A stretch of DNA of 64,000 nucleotides from Paramarasmius palmivorus (Eukaryota > Basidiomycota > Agaricomycetes > Agaricales > Marasmiaceae): NCBI GenBank assembly GCA_037176845.1, contig JAYKXP010000181.1:1-64000 (forward strand), given 5' to 3'. A program made the translations under genes and the position numbers. The notes under the pieces were generated by a model that saw only the letters and a list, made by a program, of their open reading frames with translations, was not told the DNA's origin and searched no databases. Of this stretch, positions 1-12,559 are shown piece after piece (the first letter of the stretch is position 1; each line of letters starts with the position of its first letter).

Positions 1-575
1 CTGAGTTGGAAGGCGTTTCAGGCGCGAGACCGGGAACTCGGCCGGTACCGAAGCAACTGGACGGCATAAGTGGTGCTGGGTTCGACCAGAGATAAGGAAA
101 GAAAGCAGGAGTAGTAGAGAGGAGGTGAAAGGGCTAGTAGTGGTCCGATAGAAAGGCAAGGGTTAGGTAAAGGGCAAGGAGAAGGAGTGACTGCAGGTGG
201 AAGAATGGGATAGAAGAGTGAATGCATTGCGTGAGTTATTTTACTTTTGTAATCTGTTCCCCCCTTGTGCTTTGACATTTTGGCGTCCGGCCAATGCTTT
301 TTTTTCTGCGTTTTGTCATTCCTCTATCTTATTCATAACATCTTTTAGGGTTCCTCTTGTCCTGACATATACACCTTGCTCACAGTATAATATTACAGGT
401 CAAGCCCTTGCTGCTACTGCTAATTCAAAAATGCACATGTCCTAAATTCCTAGAGGGGCCGCGAACCGCAACTACATCGAACAAAGCTCTCCACAGAGGA
501 CGGATTGTGATTCGAAGTTGTTGAGGTATCTATCCCCTCCACCTGTTTTCCAAGGTATCCTCAGCCTCCTCTGCC
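1..575. other. Non-coding left edge
   Basis: I see no convincing coding structure here. Short open frames on both strands are low in quality and have no recognisable domain. The stretch is probably the upstream region of the gene that starts at 576. Confidence 0.4.
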
Positions 576-2567
576 ATGTCTTCATCTACATCTGCCTCGT
601 CTTCTGCTCCTCCTATGTCGCCTTCCGCCTCCACCTCATCCGAGCACACACATATCACAAAAACTATCGCGATGCATACGATACTCGCATCCAGCTGTAA
701 TCGTACACAAGCATAGCAAAGTCGTCGCATTCTCGTTTAGGTCGTTCATCATCGCCTTCTCCTCTTACTTCGTCCACGTCCCACAACCGTATCCTTCTCC
801 GCCGAACCACATCTACTCAGGTCGCCTGGCAGGAAGAATACGCAAAAGCCGAGATCACACATCGTCATGCTCGCACAGAGGAGCGTTTTCAGGAGGCCTT
901 CACGAACACGAGACGACGAAGAGGTTCAATGGAGACCGCGTTGATGATGAACCTTTGAGAGGAAGCCGAACAAGGATAGGGAAAGAGATAGGGAGCGTGA
1001 CGTGAGAGGGAGAAAGAAAAAAGAGAAGGAGAAAGAGAAGGGCAAGCAGAAAGATAAGAAACGAGATCTAAGAAGGGATAAGGATAAGGACAGAGTCGAG
1101 CGAAGTCAGGGGGGGCTGAAGGCCATTGTCGGCTTGGGTCTCCTCGGCGTCGGCTCTGCATCTCGTTCGTCGGAAAAGGAACGTGATCGTCAAGGGAGCA
1201 TCAGCGCTGGTGGAAATGGAGGTAGATCGAGCCCAGCACGAAAACGTAGCTCGTCGACGTTTGGTACGAAGTCTGCGCCTGCAGGAGTGGATAATCCGCT
1301 TGATCCTCCGGTAATCGAGAAGGATGTTGGTGCAGAGGAGCCGACGCAGGTTTCGAAAAGGCAAGATTACTACAAAGCCTATGGCACGCTTTCGCCCACT
1401 TCCTCGACCACATCTTCCGCTTCATCGTCGTCTAAACGCGAAAGGGCACCACCACGAACGAGATCGTCTAGTCTGTTTAAGCGCCTTCTGCCTGGACGGG
1501 GTAATAGCTCGTCTGGTTCTTCAAGTGGTAGTACCACTAGCGCTACCGGCGTTGGCGTAGGCAGTACTGGCTCCGGGATCGGTGGTGGTGGTGGAAGTAC
1601 AGGCAGTATAGGAGGTGCTTATAATCCACCTTGGTTGACGCTCCCGACGAGGGAGCAGCAGGAGATGCAAAAGAAGGCTATGGATGCAATGGGTTCCCTG
1701 ACACTTTCATTTGAGGGTGTTGGGTTGTTGCCTTCACTCAAGGAGAAGGAGAAAGAGCGAGAGCGAGAAAGAGAGAAGGAGTTGAAGGGAAGAAGAAGGG
1801 TCCTGGGTAGTGCACCGGCCAACTTTGGTTCTACAGACGACCGAGAACGGGATAAAGATCGCAGGGAGAACGATATACTCAGCAACGTACCGGCCGAATG
1901 CCTGTTCATGCTTTTACCTCTCTGGCCCGGAGAAACAGATCCTGTGAGCGCAAGGCACTTTCCATATGAGATGCCCCAGGTCAGCTTGGAGGAGAGGAGG
2001 TTCTTGCTGGTCTACTACAAACCCATAGAGAGAGAAATGCTCGAGGTACCTTCAACCTCCAGTTTGGGTTCAGAGTTGACCGGCGTTGGAGGCGGCAGAG
2101 GCGGTGGAGTCCAGCCCGTTCAGACGAGGAAACAGTCGGTAATCATGGATAAGCGCAACATCCTTCTACCAGGATTCCTTGTTCTCGCCCGACAGGTGAC
2201 TTTTGCCGACCTTCGTGGATCTGGTGTACGCGTTCCTGACGACGGGATGGCTATCTCTGGGCCACTTGAAGAAGCGCACCAAACTGCACCGTCTTTCTTG
2301 CAAACGCAACACCACGGCAAAAGGGAATGCATGTTGGGTTCCTGTTACTCTCGAGAAGCAGGTATAGAGTTTGATCCGGAGGCGCTTATAGAGCTCGGGC
2401 TGTGCAAGGTGTTGAAGGAGGAGACATTACCGCTTCCACCGGGGATGATGGAGGAAGAGCTCGAAAGGAGCGTCGAGGTCAAGCTCACAGCAGTTGGCAG
2501 CGCTGTGGTGGAAATGGTATGGATTGGTGGTTTGGCGGTGACTAGTTTTGCACCGGTTCCTTTATAG
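576..2567 (+). CDS. Hypothetical Ser/Gly- and charged-residue-rich protein (probable frameshift)
   Basis: I do not recognise the family. An ATG at 576 opens a Ser-rich N-terminus. A 44-nt GT...AG intron (697-740, ending TTTAG) joins in phase to an exon encoding a WQEEYAKAE segment. That frame stops at TGA 956-958. One base over, reading from 957 stays open to 2567 and gives a long Lys/Glu/Arg/Asp-rich stretch, Ser-rich and Gly/Ser/Thr repeats, a second charged stretch, and a more ordered C-terminal third. That third includes LFMLLPLWPGETD and a run of hydrophobic segments from about 2130. The downstream frame has no ATG near its start (only a GTG at 1002), so it must continue the upstream exon. 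A one-base indel in the TTT at 954-956 would fuse the two. No GT...AG intron with the right phase fits the gap. Function unknown. Confidence 0.6.
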
Positions 2568-4254
2568 AGACATTCTTTTTTATGACTTTTTTTTACGATT
2601 CATTTAGTGGGTTTCCTGCATTCTATTCTGGGTTTTAGGTGTCCAAGTCAATTCCCTTAGAAAGATTGTATCGCTTACCTTACACCTTTTTCGGTTTCAC
2701 TGCACATTCGTATTCGCATTTTCTACCATTTAGTTTTAAGATAGTCGTGACACTTCTACATCACTCTTGCATGATACGTAGCATTTACTGCATTTAACTT
2801 TTACATCTTTGGAGTTAATCTTCATACCAATACAGCCTAGTCGTCAACCGTTTTCAAGTAGACGCGTCAGAGGTTGCGAGTCTAGACCTAGTCTAGACTT
2901 CTTCCTGATGAAGAGTTCGGTTCGGCTCCGCGCTTCTTGCGATCATCTTACGTGCCTGTCCGCTGCTTCGAAGTTCGAACTGGATGATAAGTATCTACAT
3001 ATGTCGTCCCAGATGGTAGCATTAGTGGTGGAGGTCGTGCGGCCCAAACGTGAAATGTTCTCATACGTATCAAGAAGGCACGAGATGCATACGGAGGGAT
3101 GTGGTCTTGGATCGGTCGATGCGTCAGTCCGAGTCTATTTTGATTTATGAAGCTAACGGACGTCGAAGGCCCAGAATTGTTCTGCAAGAGAACAGAAGCA
3201 TGAGCAATTGAGAATGCATCGCACTCAAGTCTGCGTCTGGAGAGAAAATTGTGCCTTCTACTTATCACAATTGGTTTGAAGAACATTGGTTTGGGTCGAT
3301 ATCGATCGCATGCAGGTGCACCGAATGTCCTTGGCTTTAGTGCCTTCTAGCGCTCGGCAATTTCGGTTTAAGGTCGGGCCCGAGTAGGACCGACCGCCAA
3401 TTCTTGGCCTTCGAATTCCTTTGATGTCGACGTCAACACCTTTGTTCGCCCAATTATTCTCAACCGACCTTGACCTGCCTCTCGCCATGACGAACTTCTC
3501 AGAGGTACATCTTCCTCTGGCTCGCTGGGCTAGCGTTCTGGAAAAAGTTTTGGGGTAGTGCCATTATAGCATGGCGTATACACGACCTTCTCAAGCGATT
3601 CCTTCCTGACTCTCTCGATACTACCTGTGGTGTTTCCAAAGTTTACCATGCATTAGTTGCAGGTACGCCTCTTAGCTTTTTTCTTTTTATTACGAAGGAT
3701 CTCAATCGTTGGATAGAAACTATCTTCATTATCAGTCACCAGGGAACATACGACTTGTAAACAATATCGCTACCTTTCGTCCTCCTTCCATGAACAGAGA
3801 CTTGACAGAGACAATAAATGACCGATGCCTTTATTGAAAGGAGGAGGGAAACGTAAATCACCTAAGGAGGAGACTTATGACGAAAGATCGGGAATGGTGG
3901 CCTGGCTGGTGTAGATGAGGTCTGAGGGCCTAAACGTTAGTGTAACTCTTCAACTCGGAGGTATGTTTATTCAAGCCTTTTTTCGTAATTTCAAAGACTA
4001 ACTCCAAAGCGTAGGAACAGATGCATATCTTCTCATTCTCTTCGATCTACAACCGGGCAACTAGGAAGCATTCAATACAATGGATATATGACAACAACTT
4101 CTACTAATCCAGAGGTGAGGAGACACATACTATATAGCTCTCATGGAATGGTCCTTACGTGCATGCTAGACCTACCTAAGGCGACTCCTAGTTCTACTCC
4201 TCTCTCCGCACACCTAGCACCTAATTACGAGGCCGACTCTGCTCGTACCATATT
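2568..4254. other. Intergenic region
   Basis: The stretch follows the stop of the hypothetical gene and shows T-rich 3' flank sequence to about 2.8 kb. Only short, poor open frames follow on both strands. The one recognisable item is a divergent copy of the B repeat at 3349-3440. Confidence 0.4.
3349..3440 (+). repeat. Divergent copy of repeat B core
   Basis: The sequence begins AGCGCTCGGC and keeps the order seen in the B cores at 18503, 23971, 44299 and 56702: AGCGCTCGG, then CGG, then GGACCGA, CGCCAATTCTT and TCGAATTCC. It is clearly more diverged than those four are from one another. Lying upstream of M1, it suggests that M1 belonged to an older unit of the same type. Confidence 0.5.
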
Positions 4255-5461
4255 TTGATTCCTCGGGTAGCCTGGCCACGAACGACTCATTTATTGGACG
4301 TCCGACTACCTGTTAGGGGCCTTGTCAAAACAGTTCGACCACAAGAATACCTAACCTACCCAAACCTACCAAATTACCAACACCCCCTTCCACACCGTAC
4401 CCTGCACCCTTTCCTGTCCCAAATCCCGTTCTACGATTCGTGGTTCTCGATTTCTTTCATACCTGTCAATGCGTGATAGAGCTCTTAGGCTCCGGTAACA
4501 CCTTTCCGCAACGCCATCTTCAGCGTGGAATTCATGTTCGACGGCGGCTGGATGCCAAACCTGTCAGATCCAGGCTTCTGAGAACATTTCTCGTCGCATT
4601 GAGGCATACCAGGTTTTTGCATGGTTTCATCTACTTCCTCAGCACCGCATTCCCAGTCGTTGCTCTATCACTTCCTTTTCTCGTCGAAGCTCGGAGCACA
4701 GAAGCGCACTCGCCTACAAAACTTCGTATACCGCAGTATACCATCCACAGTCGTAGATCGAGTGGTATTGCGGAACATGGGAAGACATTCGCACACCAGC
4801 TTTTGCCAACCTGCCCCGATTCGCATTTTCAAACAGTCGTGGTGTACCATTAGTTCTACCGCTGGCGGTGTCACCGCCGGTGTACTCTGTCGTTCGGCCA
4901 TGGACCAGATAAAGCCAAGACACTGGGACAGGCCTCGCTAAGCCACGATGGTCAAGCGTTCTTGCTGGTCCGGCATCACCTCAGCATAGCACCAACATTT
5001 GAGAGTAGATTTTGACCCAAGATGTAGACGAAGGGCTTAGGGAAGGGGAAGGGCATATCTAAGCTGAATCTTGGAGGTACAAGCATTCGCGGCTCAGATA
5101 ACGTTTCGAGCATTCATATGTTTTCAGCTTGAAGATACGCTAGAATGAGGAAACCTGGGCCAAGACACAAGACACATCAAGGCAAGGGTCGGCTGCTCCG
5201 GAACATGTTCATACCCACTATATCCGACAGTACATTCTCTACATGGCGTACATCGACTTCTACTCCACAATTTTCCCTGCTTCCCCTGCATTGGGAGGAC
5301 ACAAGGACTACCCCTACCAATCTGAAGCCTCCAGCGCTGCAGAAGCGCGAGTAGCAGCGACTCGGCCCCTCGATTACCAGCTCGCAGGCTATTGCGTGTA
5401 CATGTTATGGAGCTCGCTCTATCTGACCGTACCGCCTCCTGCTTCCATTTGGTCACGATGA
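4255..5461 (+). pseudogene. Decayed or unresolved gene of unknown function
   Basis: Several stretches look coding but no single clean model joins them. A Pro-rich open stretch lies at 4255-4476. A frame near 4485-4560 encodes FRNAIFSVEFMFDGGWMPNL and continues only after a frame change. A long open frame at 4621-4941 follows a possible intron ending CCCAG. The best exon begins after a CTAG acceptor at about 5143 and ends with TGA at 5459-5461. It encodes about 105 residues including YMAYIDFYSTIFPASPALGG and LAGYCVYMLWSSLYL. The GGGCATAT-rich stretch near 5040 resembles one at about 12.84 kb in module A1. I do not recognise the protein. It could be a live gene with introns I cannot place. Confidence 0.35.
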
Positions 5462-6438
5462 ACTGGTTCATCGTGTTTTGCGGTAGAAGTACTTGTGTTG
5501 AACAATATCTTTGGGGTGGTGATGTCGGGGGTGATACGTGGTAGTTAGTAGTTCTATTTCCGTCTCTGTGTACTTGCCTGGGTTGTTCCTAAACTGATTC
5601 CTTTTATAGGTATGCATATACTTCATGCGCAGTTCCGATCCAATGTAGTTATCGCGTTTCCAATGTCATCTTTTCTATATCCTATTCGCCCAGGTCCTGG
5701 CTTGCATCCGAATCCATGTTTTCTCGATGCACAGACTGAGCCTCAATAGGTGAGAGCTCTGCATGTGCTCATTGTACAGGGATTCTCACCACAGTCACAA
5801 GAAGTCCGCCGCATCTTGTTCCGTGAGATGCGATCTCAGGTTTCACGCGATTAATGTGATATCCTGTATACATGCACGTCAATCTTGTCCTCCATTGAGG
5901 TGTCCCATTCTAATCTGGTGGCACACGTCTTCCGTTACAATGACTGATATAGATTTTCCCACTTGTGGATCTTACGCCACAAGTTCAAGGTACTGTTACA
6001 CAAAACGCGTCTTTGTTGACCATCAAGTTATGCTCTGCATTCCAAAGATGCGGAGCTATTTTTTATTTGCGATATGTTCAATTTGTGCGAATCATGATTC
6101 TGATGTTGTAGCGCTTTTTATCCGTACATCTGATTGAGCAAAGGCGGGAGAAGACACCTCGTACTCTCAGCGGTAAGTCTTCTTCTCCAACCTTGGGTAC
6201 TATGCTAAGAGAGCCACGCAAAAATTTCAGAAAGTGGAGCGGCCAGACGATAGCTATGTTCCTAAGCTAGTGTTCTAATCGATATCGGCCACACCGCAGA
6301 CATCAATATCTCAATCTACGTGCTTCATATCATAATCGATTCGGTCAGTTACCTTCGCTACCACCATTAATCAACTATACAATGCTAGGGATGCAATAAA
6401 ATCAAGGAGGTCCTTCCCGTGCTTCATCGACATCTCCA
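5462..6438. other. Intergenic region upstream of M1
   Basis: No gene is supported here. An in-frame TAA shortly upstream of 6439 confirms that the M1 start codon is the first ATG of its frame. The leader shared by M2-M5 is not recognisable in front of M1. Confidence 0.4.
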
Positions 6439-8137
6439 ATGCTTCTTTACGCCCTCGCACGACCGATAGCCTCTAGCCTTACTCCTCTTGAAGCGTTCGA
6501 CACCTCGGGCGAAGGCCGTCCATGCAACGACATCAATGAATGCAGGACTACCACCGACATTGTATGGAGCTGCCTGTCGGTCGTATTCATCTGCACTTGG
6601 GTCGCCATTCATCCAAACATACCTAAAGTGGGCACACATCCAGCGATAATTTTTTGGGACAACCTTCGACTTATGACCATTGCCATTATCGCGCCCGAAA
6701 TCATAATCTTGTGGGCCCTGCGACAGCGTTTGTCTGCTAAAGCCATAGGAAAGAAGTTTGAGAGTGAGTCTCAACAGTCATTTTGACGAAAAGCAGAACT
6801 GACAAGTAGAGCGGTTTAGAATATGGATGGGGGATATCACATGGATTTTTGATTATCATGGGAGGCATTGCTCTCTATGACGGTCAAACATTCTGTGGAT
6901 ATCTTTGGGAAGAACACGGCAAAGTTGACGATGAATATTGGGATCAAGTTATGGCGTATTCTAGAAAATCTTTGGTCGGCCAAAATCAAGTGGTGAGATC
7001 CATTCTTACATCTAGCCGAATGTTTTTCCTGATACAAGTGCTTTTGGCTAAGCATCACATCAACGAGGAAGTGCTGCATCAGTCTTCTCCAGAAGCAAAT
7101 GAATTGGAACTGGAGTCGCAGCACGAGGAGTTCATCCAGAGTAATGAACATTTGGTGCGCTTTCGATCGTTTTAAGTCGAGAAAAATCTTAATTATCGCA
7201 CCAGAATGAAACATCCGATTCCTCACACCTCCTGAAATACTTCGTGCGGAACGGCTATATCACTGTCACAGAGAGCGAGATTCAAGATAACCTTAATCAT
7301 GCCGACACCATTGCAAAAAGCTTTGCAATTATCCAAACGTTATGGTTCCTTGCACAGGTTTGTGCTCGCGCATTCGAGGGCCTCGCTATCACGGAATTGG
7401 AAATCATGACAGTCGGATATGCTGTTCTCAACTTTGGCACGTACTTCTTGTGGTGGAATAAACCACAAGGGGTCAAACATCCCATCCGGGTATACTGGAG
7501 GCAGCAACGACCTGCGGTCGACTCAAAACCCAAAAAAGGATGGAAAGCTGCATTCTATGGGCTTGCTCGCTCGCTTGGCGTAGGGATCTTCGTCGTCTTG
7601 AATTATACGCATCCATTCGTGAACCCAATGGATGTAGTGGAGTGGGTATATCTGCTGATCACCCTTCCGATATGGAATACAGTTGCGTTATGGGACGTAT
7701 GCTTGAGCATCATGGCCAATGTCGACGACAAAAATCTCGCGATGCGAATATCGTCTGGTCTGAGCAGAAATTCATTACCCGTATACGTGGTTGTTTATGG
7801 AGTTGCGGCCATTTTTGGAACCATACACTGCATCCCATGGAATTTCGAATTTCCGGTAGAGTATCTTCAGGTTGTTTGGAGGATTTCGGCCGTTGGGATA
7901 ACAATTGCACCCATTTTGATGGGGTTCGTGCATGCATATCGAAGCACGATGCTGGAATCTGCATCAGAAGGGTTGAACCGGATTATGGGAGCCGTCGGTT
8001 TCGCGCTATCATTCATATATTACACTCTTCGACTCGTTCTCATCTACCTTGCATTCTTCACACTGCAAAATCTTCCTCCACTGGCAAGTGCATATCATAC
8101 TGTACAATGGACGACTTTTGTCCCGCATATTGGGTAA
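6439..8137 (+). CDS. Multi-pass membrane protein, array paralog M1
   Basis: Member of a large, functionally uncharacterised family of agaricomycete multi-pass membrane proteins. The N-terminus is hydrophobic (MLLYALARPI). It is followed by a segment with VVFICTWVAIHPNIP, a segment with IIAPEIIILWALRQR, then YGWGISHGFLIIMGG after intron 1, and the family signature ITELE...LNFGTYFLWWNKP. The C-terminus has FGTIHCIPWNFEFP and ends with WTTFVPHIG. Inferred introns are 6764-6819, 6993-7052 (60 nt, in frame, no stop, so it could be retained) and 7155-7204. The product is 510 aa, or 530 with the 60 nt retained. The start is fixed by an upstream in-frame stop. M1 is the most divergent of the five copies and sits outside the tight array. 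Confidence 0.85.
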
Positions 8138-10259
8138 TCTAAGTACGTGTTTGCATTTCTATCCGACAATCGCTAACTCCATTACACAGTTTCGCAGCTC
8201 TCGGTCACCTTCAATACTTATATCTTTTCCTCATGTGAAGCTATCTACGGAACAGCAACTTGAACGCGGCCCAAGCACACGTATTCTGTCCCTCAGAGAA
8301 GCAAAGAGCGCATCAGCCTTTGTCGATCACAACCAGAATAGTACATCCCCATTTCCACGTATTCCCCCACGCTCGAGTCTTTAATAACGCTTATACAACT
8401 GGGAAAGTTTCTACTCATACAAGGGCTCCTGCCTTTGTCCTAGATCGTTCTGTTACGCGTACTGTTCCATGCATTTGCCGTCTTTCCTTATGCCAGACAA
8501 GCAGCCTTCTGATCCTCACTCGTTCCAATAGACAATGAAAAATCATTACCGCCTGGTGGCCTCGACAAGAATCTCGCCGCATTTACCCAGGCTGTACGGC
8601 ATGAAAGTTAGAGTTCAGATGTCAAGTTCAATGCTGCAGCTGTCCGAGAACTCGGCGATAGCTCTCATTGTGCATTGTGCATGGCTGTCAGTTCTCCCCT
8701 ATAAACCAACAAAATGCCTCCCTCCCTGACATGATGCATGGTACGCGTGAAAGGCACGTCGGCGCTAAAATAACGAACGACGTATAGCTCGCTTGGGGGA
8801 TTCTCTTTGCACGCACGACTGAAGGGTTTGGTTGCGATCGGCGTGGGCCAAACCTTTGAGAGTTCAAAAAGGTTAACTCTACCTTACTCTGAGTCGTCTG
8901 ATTCCTCGAAATCCGAATATCAGAAAAGACGCGCACACTGGGCGCTAAGCCCTTTTTGGTATTGGAATATCAACTTTTACAGGTTAGCGCGTTCCTATTG
9001 TATGGGTGTGCTTCGGGTGTACTTCCTCATGTTACTGGTGCGTACAAGGTGTGTGCAATGTCAATTGGGCGTCTATCTTCTTTCGACAGATTTCCAGTCC
9101 GTAGTGGCTGCTGTGGAATAGCGCTTCCTTTTAGTATCTTCATATAGACATTTTTGGTCAAGATACTCCAAAGATACTCCATCTATTACGGTGTATACAC
9201 TCATTCCTTGAGGCTCGAGCGAGGCAGCTAATCCTCATGTCGATCACATATGAACGGCGAGGATAGCCCCTACATTTCTATGAATAACGCAATGCAACTC
9301 ATGCCTATCATCAATGTCATCCACTATGATAGTATATAGCTAGATGCATCGAGTCTCTGACAGAAACTAATTACCCCCTTTCTTCATGCTCCCTCTGTAT
9401 GTCATCGCCTTACCGATGATTGGGACTTACAGGCCGTGGGAAACATTGAATACGCACCTTCGGAGTGGGTGAAATTTAACTGGAACACACTTGGAGCTTG
9501 ACATTGAGGAGGAGAAACTTGAAAGAGAATGCATACATGATTTATAGTCAACTTTTATACGATGTGAGCGACATGTAAGTAACATGTCAGTACTAACGTT
9601 ACTTACATGCGTTACGTGCGTTTTATAACGACCGGACACGGGAGAGGTTGTCTCGTTTAGTCTGCTCTCAACAGCGCTCAAGACCGAGGACATCGCGACA
9701 AATCTACAATCTAAGGACTACTGAACGATGCCTTTGTCGAATGCATCATGTATGGTAACTAGCAACGGATTCTCCCGTTGCATTATGATCGATGCATTGA
9801 TGACTACTGCATTGCGCATATCCTTTACTGCGCTCCAGTCCGATGAGTTGGGCTAAACCCTTACAGCCTTCCATGATTTTGATGATCAGTGTTTTTAGAC
9901 CCCCGGTGATATTGATCGCAAGTAAGACATTAAGAGTGAGCTTCAGTGGGCATTCAAGCGGCTCATCTAGCTATCGTAACGTCGAGTATCTAGATGGCCA
10001 AGGAATCACAAGCCCATGAAAACTTCCCTCAGCTTCGTGCTTTCAGATTCTGATCTAGATCGTATCATGTTCAACATCCATCAATAAATGCTGGAGTTAC
10101 CAACCCGAACGTAGGTGATAGCGTTGCCCTAGTGTTCTACATCGCCCTGCATCTTGATAAAGATCATATTGTGCTTCTAAAAACACCGATAGTTTACTTC
10201 AAGTCTTCCCACCCCATTCTCCTTCAGTTGCATACCAGACTTTACCATTTCCCTGCCCA
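8138..10259. other. Intergenic region between M1 and the secreted-protein gene
   Basis: About 2.1 kb without a supported gene. The open frames are short and lack domain-like composition. The only structure I noticed is a perfect 12-bp inverted repeat at 9572-9609. Confidence 0.4.
9572..9609. other. 12-bp perfect inverted repeat (hairpin)
   Basis: CATGTAAGTAAC at 9572-9583 is matched by its reverse complement GTTACTTACATG at 9598-9609, with a 14-nt spacer. It lies about 650 bp upstream of the next gene. It could be a stem-loop or a small non-autonomous element remnant. Function unknown. Confidence 0.5.
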
Positions 10260-11512
10260 ATGGCAGGAGGAAGAGAGTACGTGCAAGTTCCTCATTACAC
10301 TATTTGAGTAACATATTTCTTTAGACTCATTATTTTGCTATCCTGTTTGGCTTCATCATCCTTTGCCAATCTACTAGACACATTTGTATCCAAGCTCAGC
10401 AACATAGACATTCCGTCTACAGGGACTGTGAATGTCCCGGCTAATGCAACCTGGAAGATTCCTCGACTCCTGCCACTTGACTATAAGGTCATCCAGATTG
10501 TTTTTGTGCAAGACAAACCGATTGCCACCAGCAATGTGATCAAAAAGGACTATGAACCAGGTGACACGGCAGGAACAATATCCTTCACGGCGACAAGAGC
10601 AGGGTATGTGCGTGCTTACAGTTGCGTACTCAACTAAGTGAAATGATTAGGACATACGACTTGGCAGTTGCTGCGTAAGTTGCGGTCGTTATCCCGTTCC
10701 CCATCGAGCAGTGTTGGTTAACTGGTTCTTCCAGCTTTCGCAAATCAGCGCGGCTAGGAGGAGATATTACTATCACGGAACAAAGGTATGAATGGTCATC
10801 TTGATTCGCAACATCCCACCATAAATTATCCATCGAAGTACTACACAAATTGAAACACTAAGCCAGACAAGCATGATATTGTCAAGTTCTGAACAAACAC
10901 CAGTCGGCTCTGTCTCGCCTACCACTTCGACTCAGTCCTCAAGTATGGCATCAATGTCAGAGTCTACTTATCCTGTCGCCTTTTTTATATCTCATAATGT
11001 TCTTTAGATCCACAAGTAATGTGATCAGAGGGCCGACGCCCACGCCGACTGCACAAAGTACTACAGTACAAACTCAAACTTCGGTCTCTCAGGCTACATC
11101 TGCAGCTCCGAGCCAACCAGCCTCCGATTCCGATGGAAATTCGAGGCTCCTTGGTGCTATTCTGGGTGCAGTACTTGGTGCAATCGCAGTTGTAGCCGCC
11201 ATCTTGCTCTACCGTCGATACCGCCGTACCTCTGCTTGCCGTGTACCTTTCGACGAACATCCAATCAGTCCGCGTCCATGGTGGACTTCGTCTCGTTACA
11301 ATTTTGGGACAAGGACACGATCCATGGTCGATACCCATTCGGAATTGCATCCCAGTACCCTTGCACCATCTGACTCTGCCTCGCAGGTATGGGCAAAAGA
11401 GAAAGTCTTTAATAAAATTCGACCGTTACGGGAATCAACGGATCTCACAGTAATCTCGCAGAAGTATAGTCGGAGTGGATCGATATCTTCGGAGGTTCTG
11501 AGTAGGCTTTAA
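10260..11512 (+). CDS. Secreted or type-I membrane Ser/Thr-rich protein
   Basis: A multi-exon gene. ATG 10260 with a 17-nt first exon splices over 10277-10324 and encodes a signal peptide (MAGGRELIILLSCLASSSFA). A beta-rich extracellular domain follows with TVNVPANATWKI and, across further short introns (starting at about 10603, 10675 and 10786), FTATRAGTYDLAVAAFR. A Ser/Thr/Gln-rich linker comes next, then one transmembrane helix (LLGAILGAVLGAIAVVAAIL) with a basic stop-transfer YRRYRR, and a roughly 95-residue cytoplasmic tail ending VLSRL. This layout matches a common agaricomycete surface-protein type of unknown role. The intron before the linker (about 10945-11030) is the least certain: the acceptor giving the correct phase lies just before GGCCGACG near 11031. 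Confidence 0.7.
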
Positions 11513-11979
11513 GTTTCATATAATTATAACATTGCTATACTCGTAGTCTTACGAGATATAGACTATAGTCCTATTGAACAGATTTGTTTTTGTTGTCATA
11601 TGTACAATACCGCGATAACACGTACAGGCTGCGCCATTTCATGACTCATGATTCAAATCCCAGCGTCGTAGCCGGGCGGAAGGTCAATACATTTCGAGTG
11701 TGACTGAGCAGGTCTCCATCCACTGTCTTCACAATGCCTCACCGCCATATCCTTGGTGGACCACTAAACGACTCGTCCCTCTCCACCGTGCCCTGCATAT
11801 CAGAGGCAAGATCGGTTACTAGGCTCGGGAGTAGTAGGCGGTGAAATATATTGAGTACATCGACATTCCGTTTCGCATGATTCGTCCAGACGTCCGGATA
11901 TAACACTAAAATTCATTTCATTCATGTACCCATTTTGTACAACGAAGACAGAAACAACTAAGTCACGCAAAGTGAGAGG
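11513..11979. other. Intergenic region
   Basis: AT-rich 3' flank of the surface-protein gene, followed by sequence with no coding structure that I can support. Confidence 0.4.
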
Positions 11980-12250
11980 TAATCCAGCCGACATAACCTG
12001 GAAAGCGCCTTCTTTAGCGGCAACTTGTACAGGGTCGGACTGTCAGCAGCCCAATCAGTACAGTGCAAGGTACATTTGTTATTGTAGTCACTCATCACAT
12101 TTGCGCTGACGGCAAATCCATGCCCAACACCCGCCCAAGCGGTGTGATTATACCCAGGAGCATAGTCTACCATTACACGGTCAGTCTCATCAGCCAACGC
12201 AGGTGTCAAATCGGTATCAAACTCTGCTGAGTTGATTTGAGCGGGGATGG
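11980..12250 (-). pseudogene. Possible dienelactone-hydrolase-like remnant
   Basis: The minus-strand frame gives SAEFDTDLTPALADE and then about 25 residues later GVGHGFAVSAN. The spacing and the G-HGFAV motif resemble the C-terminal Asp/His region of dienelactone hydrolase family proteins. No upstream nucleophile region is visible and the flanking DNA is non-coding, so if it is real it is a fragment. A chance resemblance is quite possible. Confidence 0.25.
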
Positions 12251-12559
12251 TGGAATTCGCCTTGAAGCCTCGTAGTCGTCGGGGACAACAAAAGGGAGGG
12301 GTGAGCCATCGTTGCGACAGATCAGCGGAGCATACCGGTCAGTTGTACTTAGCGAGGAGAGCAATCGAGCTGCAGAGTATGTTTGACGAAAATTGAAGGG
12401 CTTTTTGATTGGTGGAGCGATCGTTTTGGGCGCTTTTTATCCATTCTCTGTTATTTGGCCGTCTTTGACCTCTTCCGTCAGGGTACGAATGGACTCCTCA
12501 ACGTTGTGAAAGACAGAAAGCAAGCTGTGATTGGTACGACGAGCCTAAGCAGCTCCGCA

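Noticed and set aside
2809..3150. 113-codon plus-strand open frame
   Set aside because: It has no recognisable motif, no neighbouring exons and no conservation elsewhere in the window.
11630..11680. GATTCAAATCCCAG resembling a tRNA T-arm
   Set aside because: No matching acceptor stem, D-arm or anticodon arm is found upstream at tRNA spacing.
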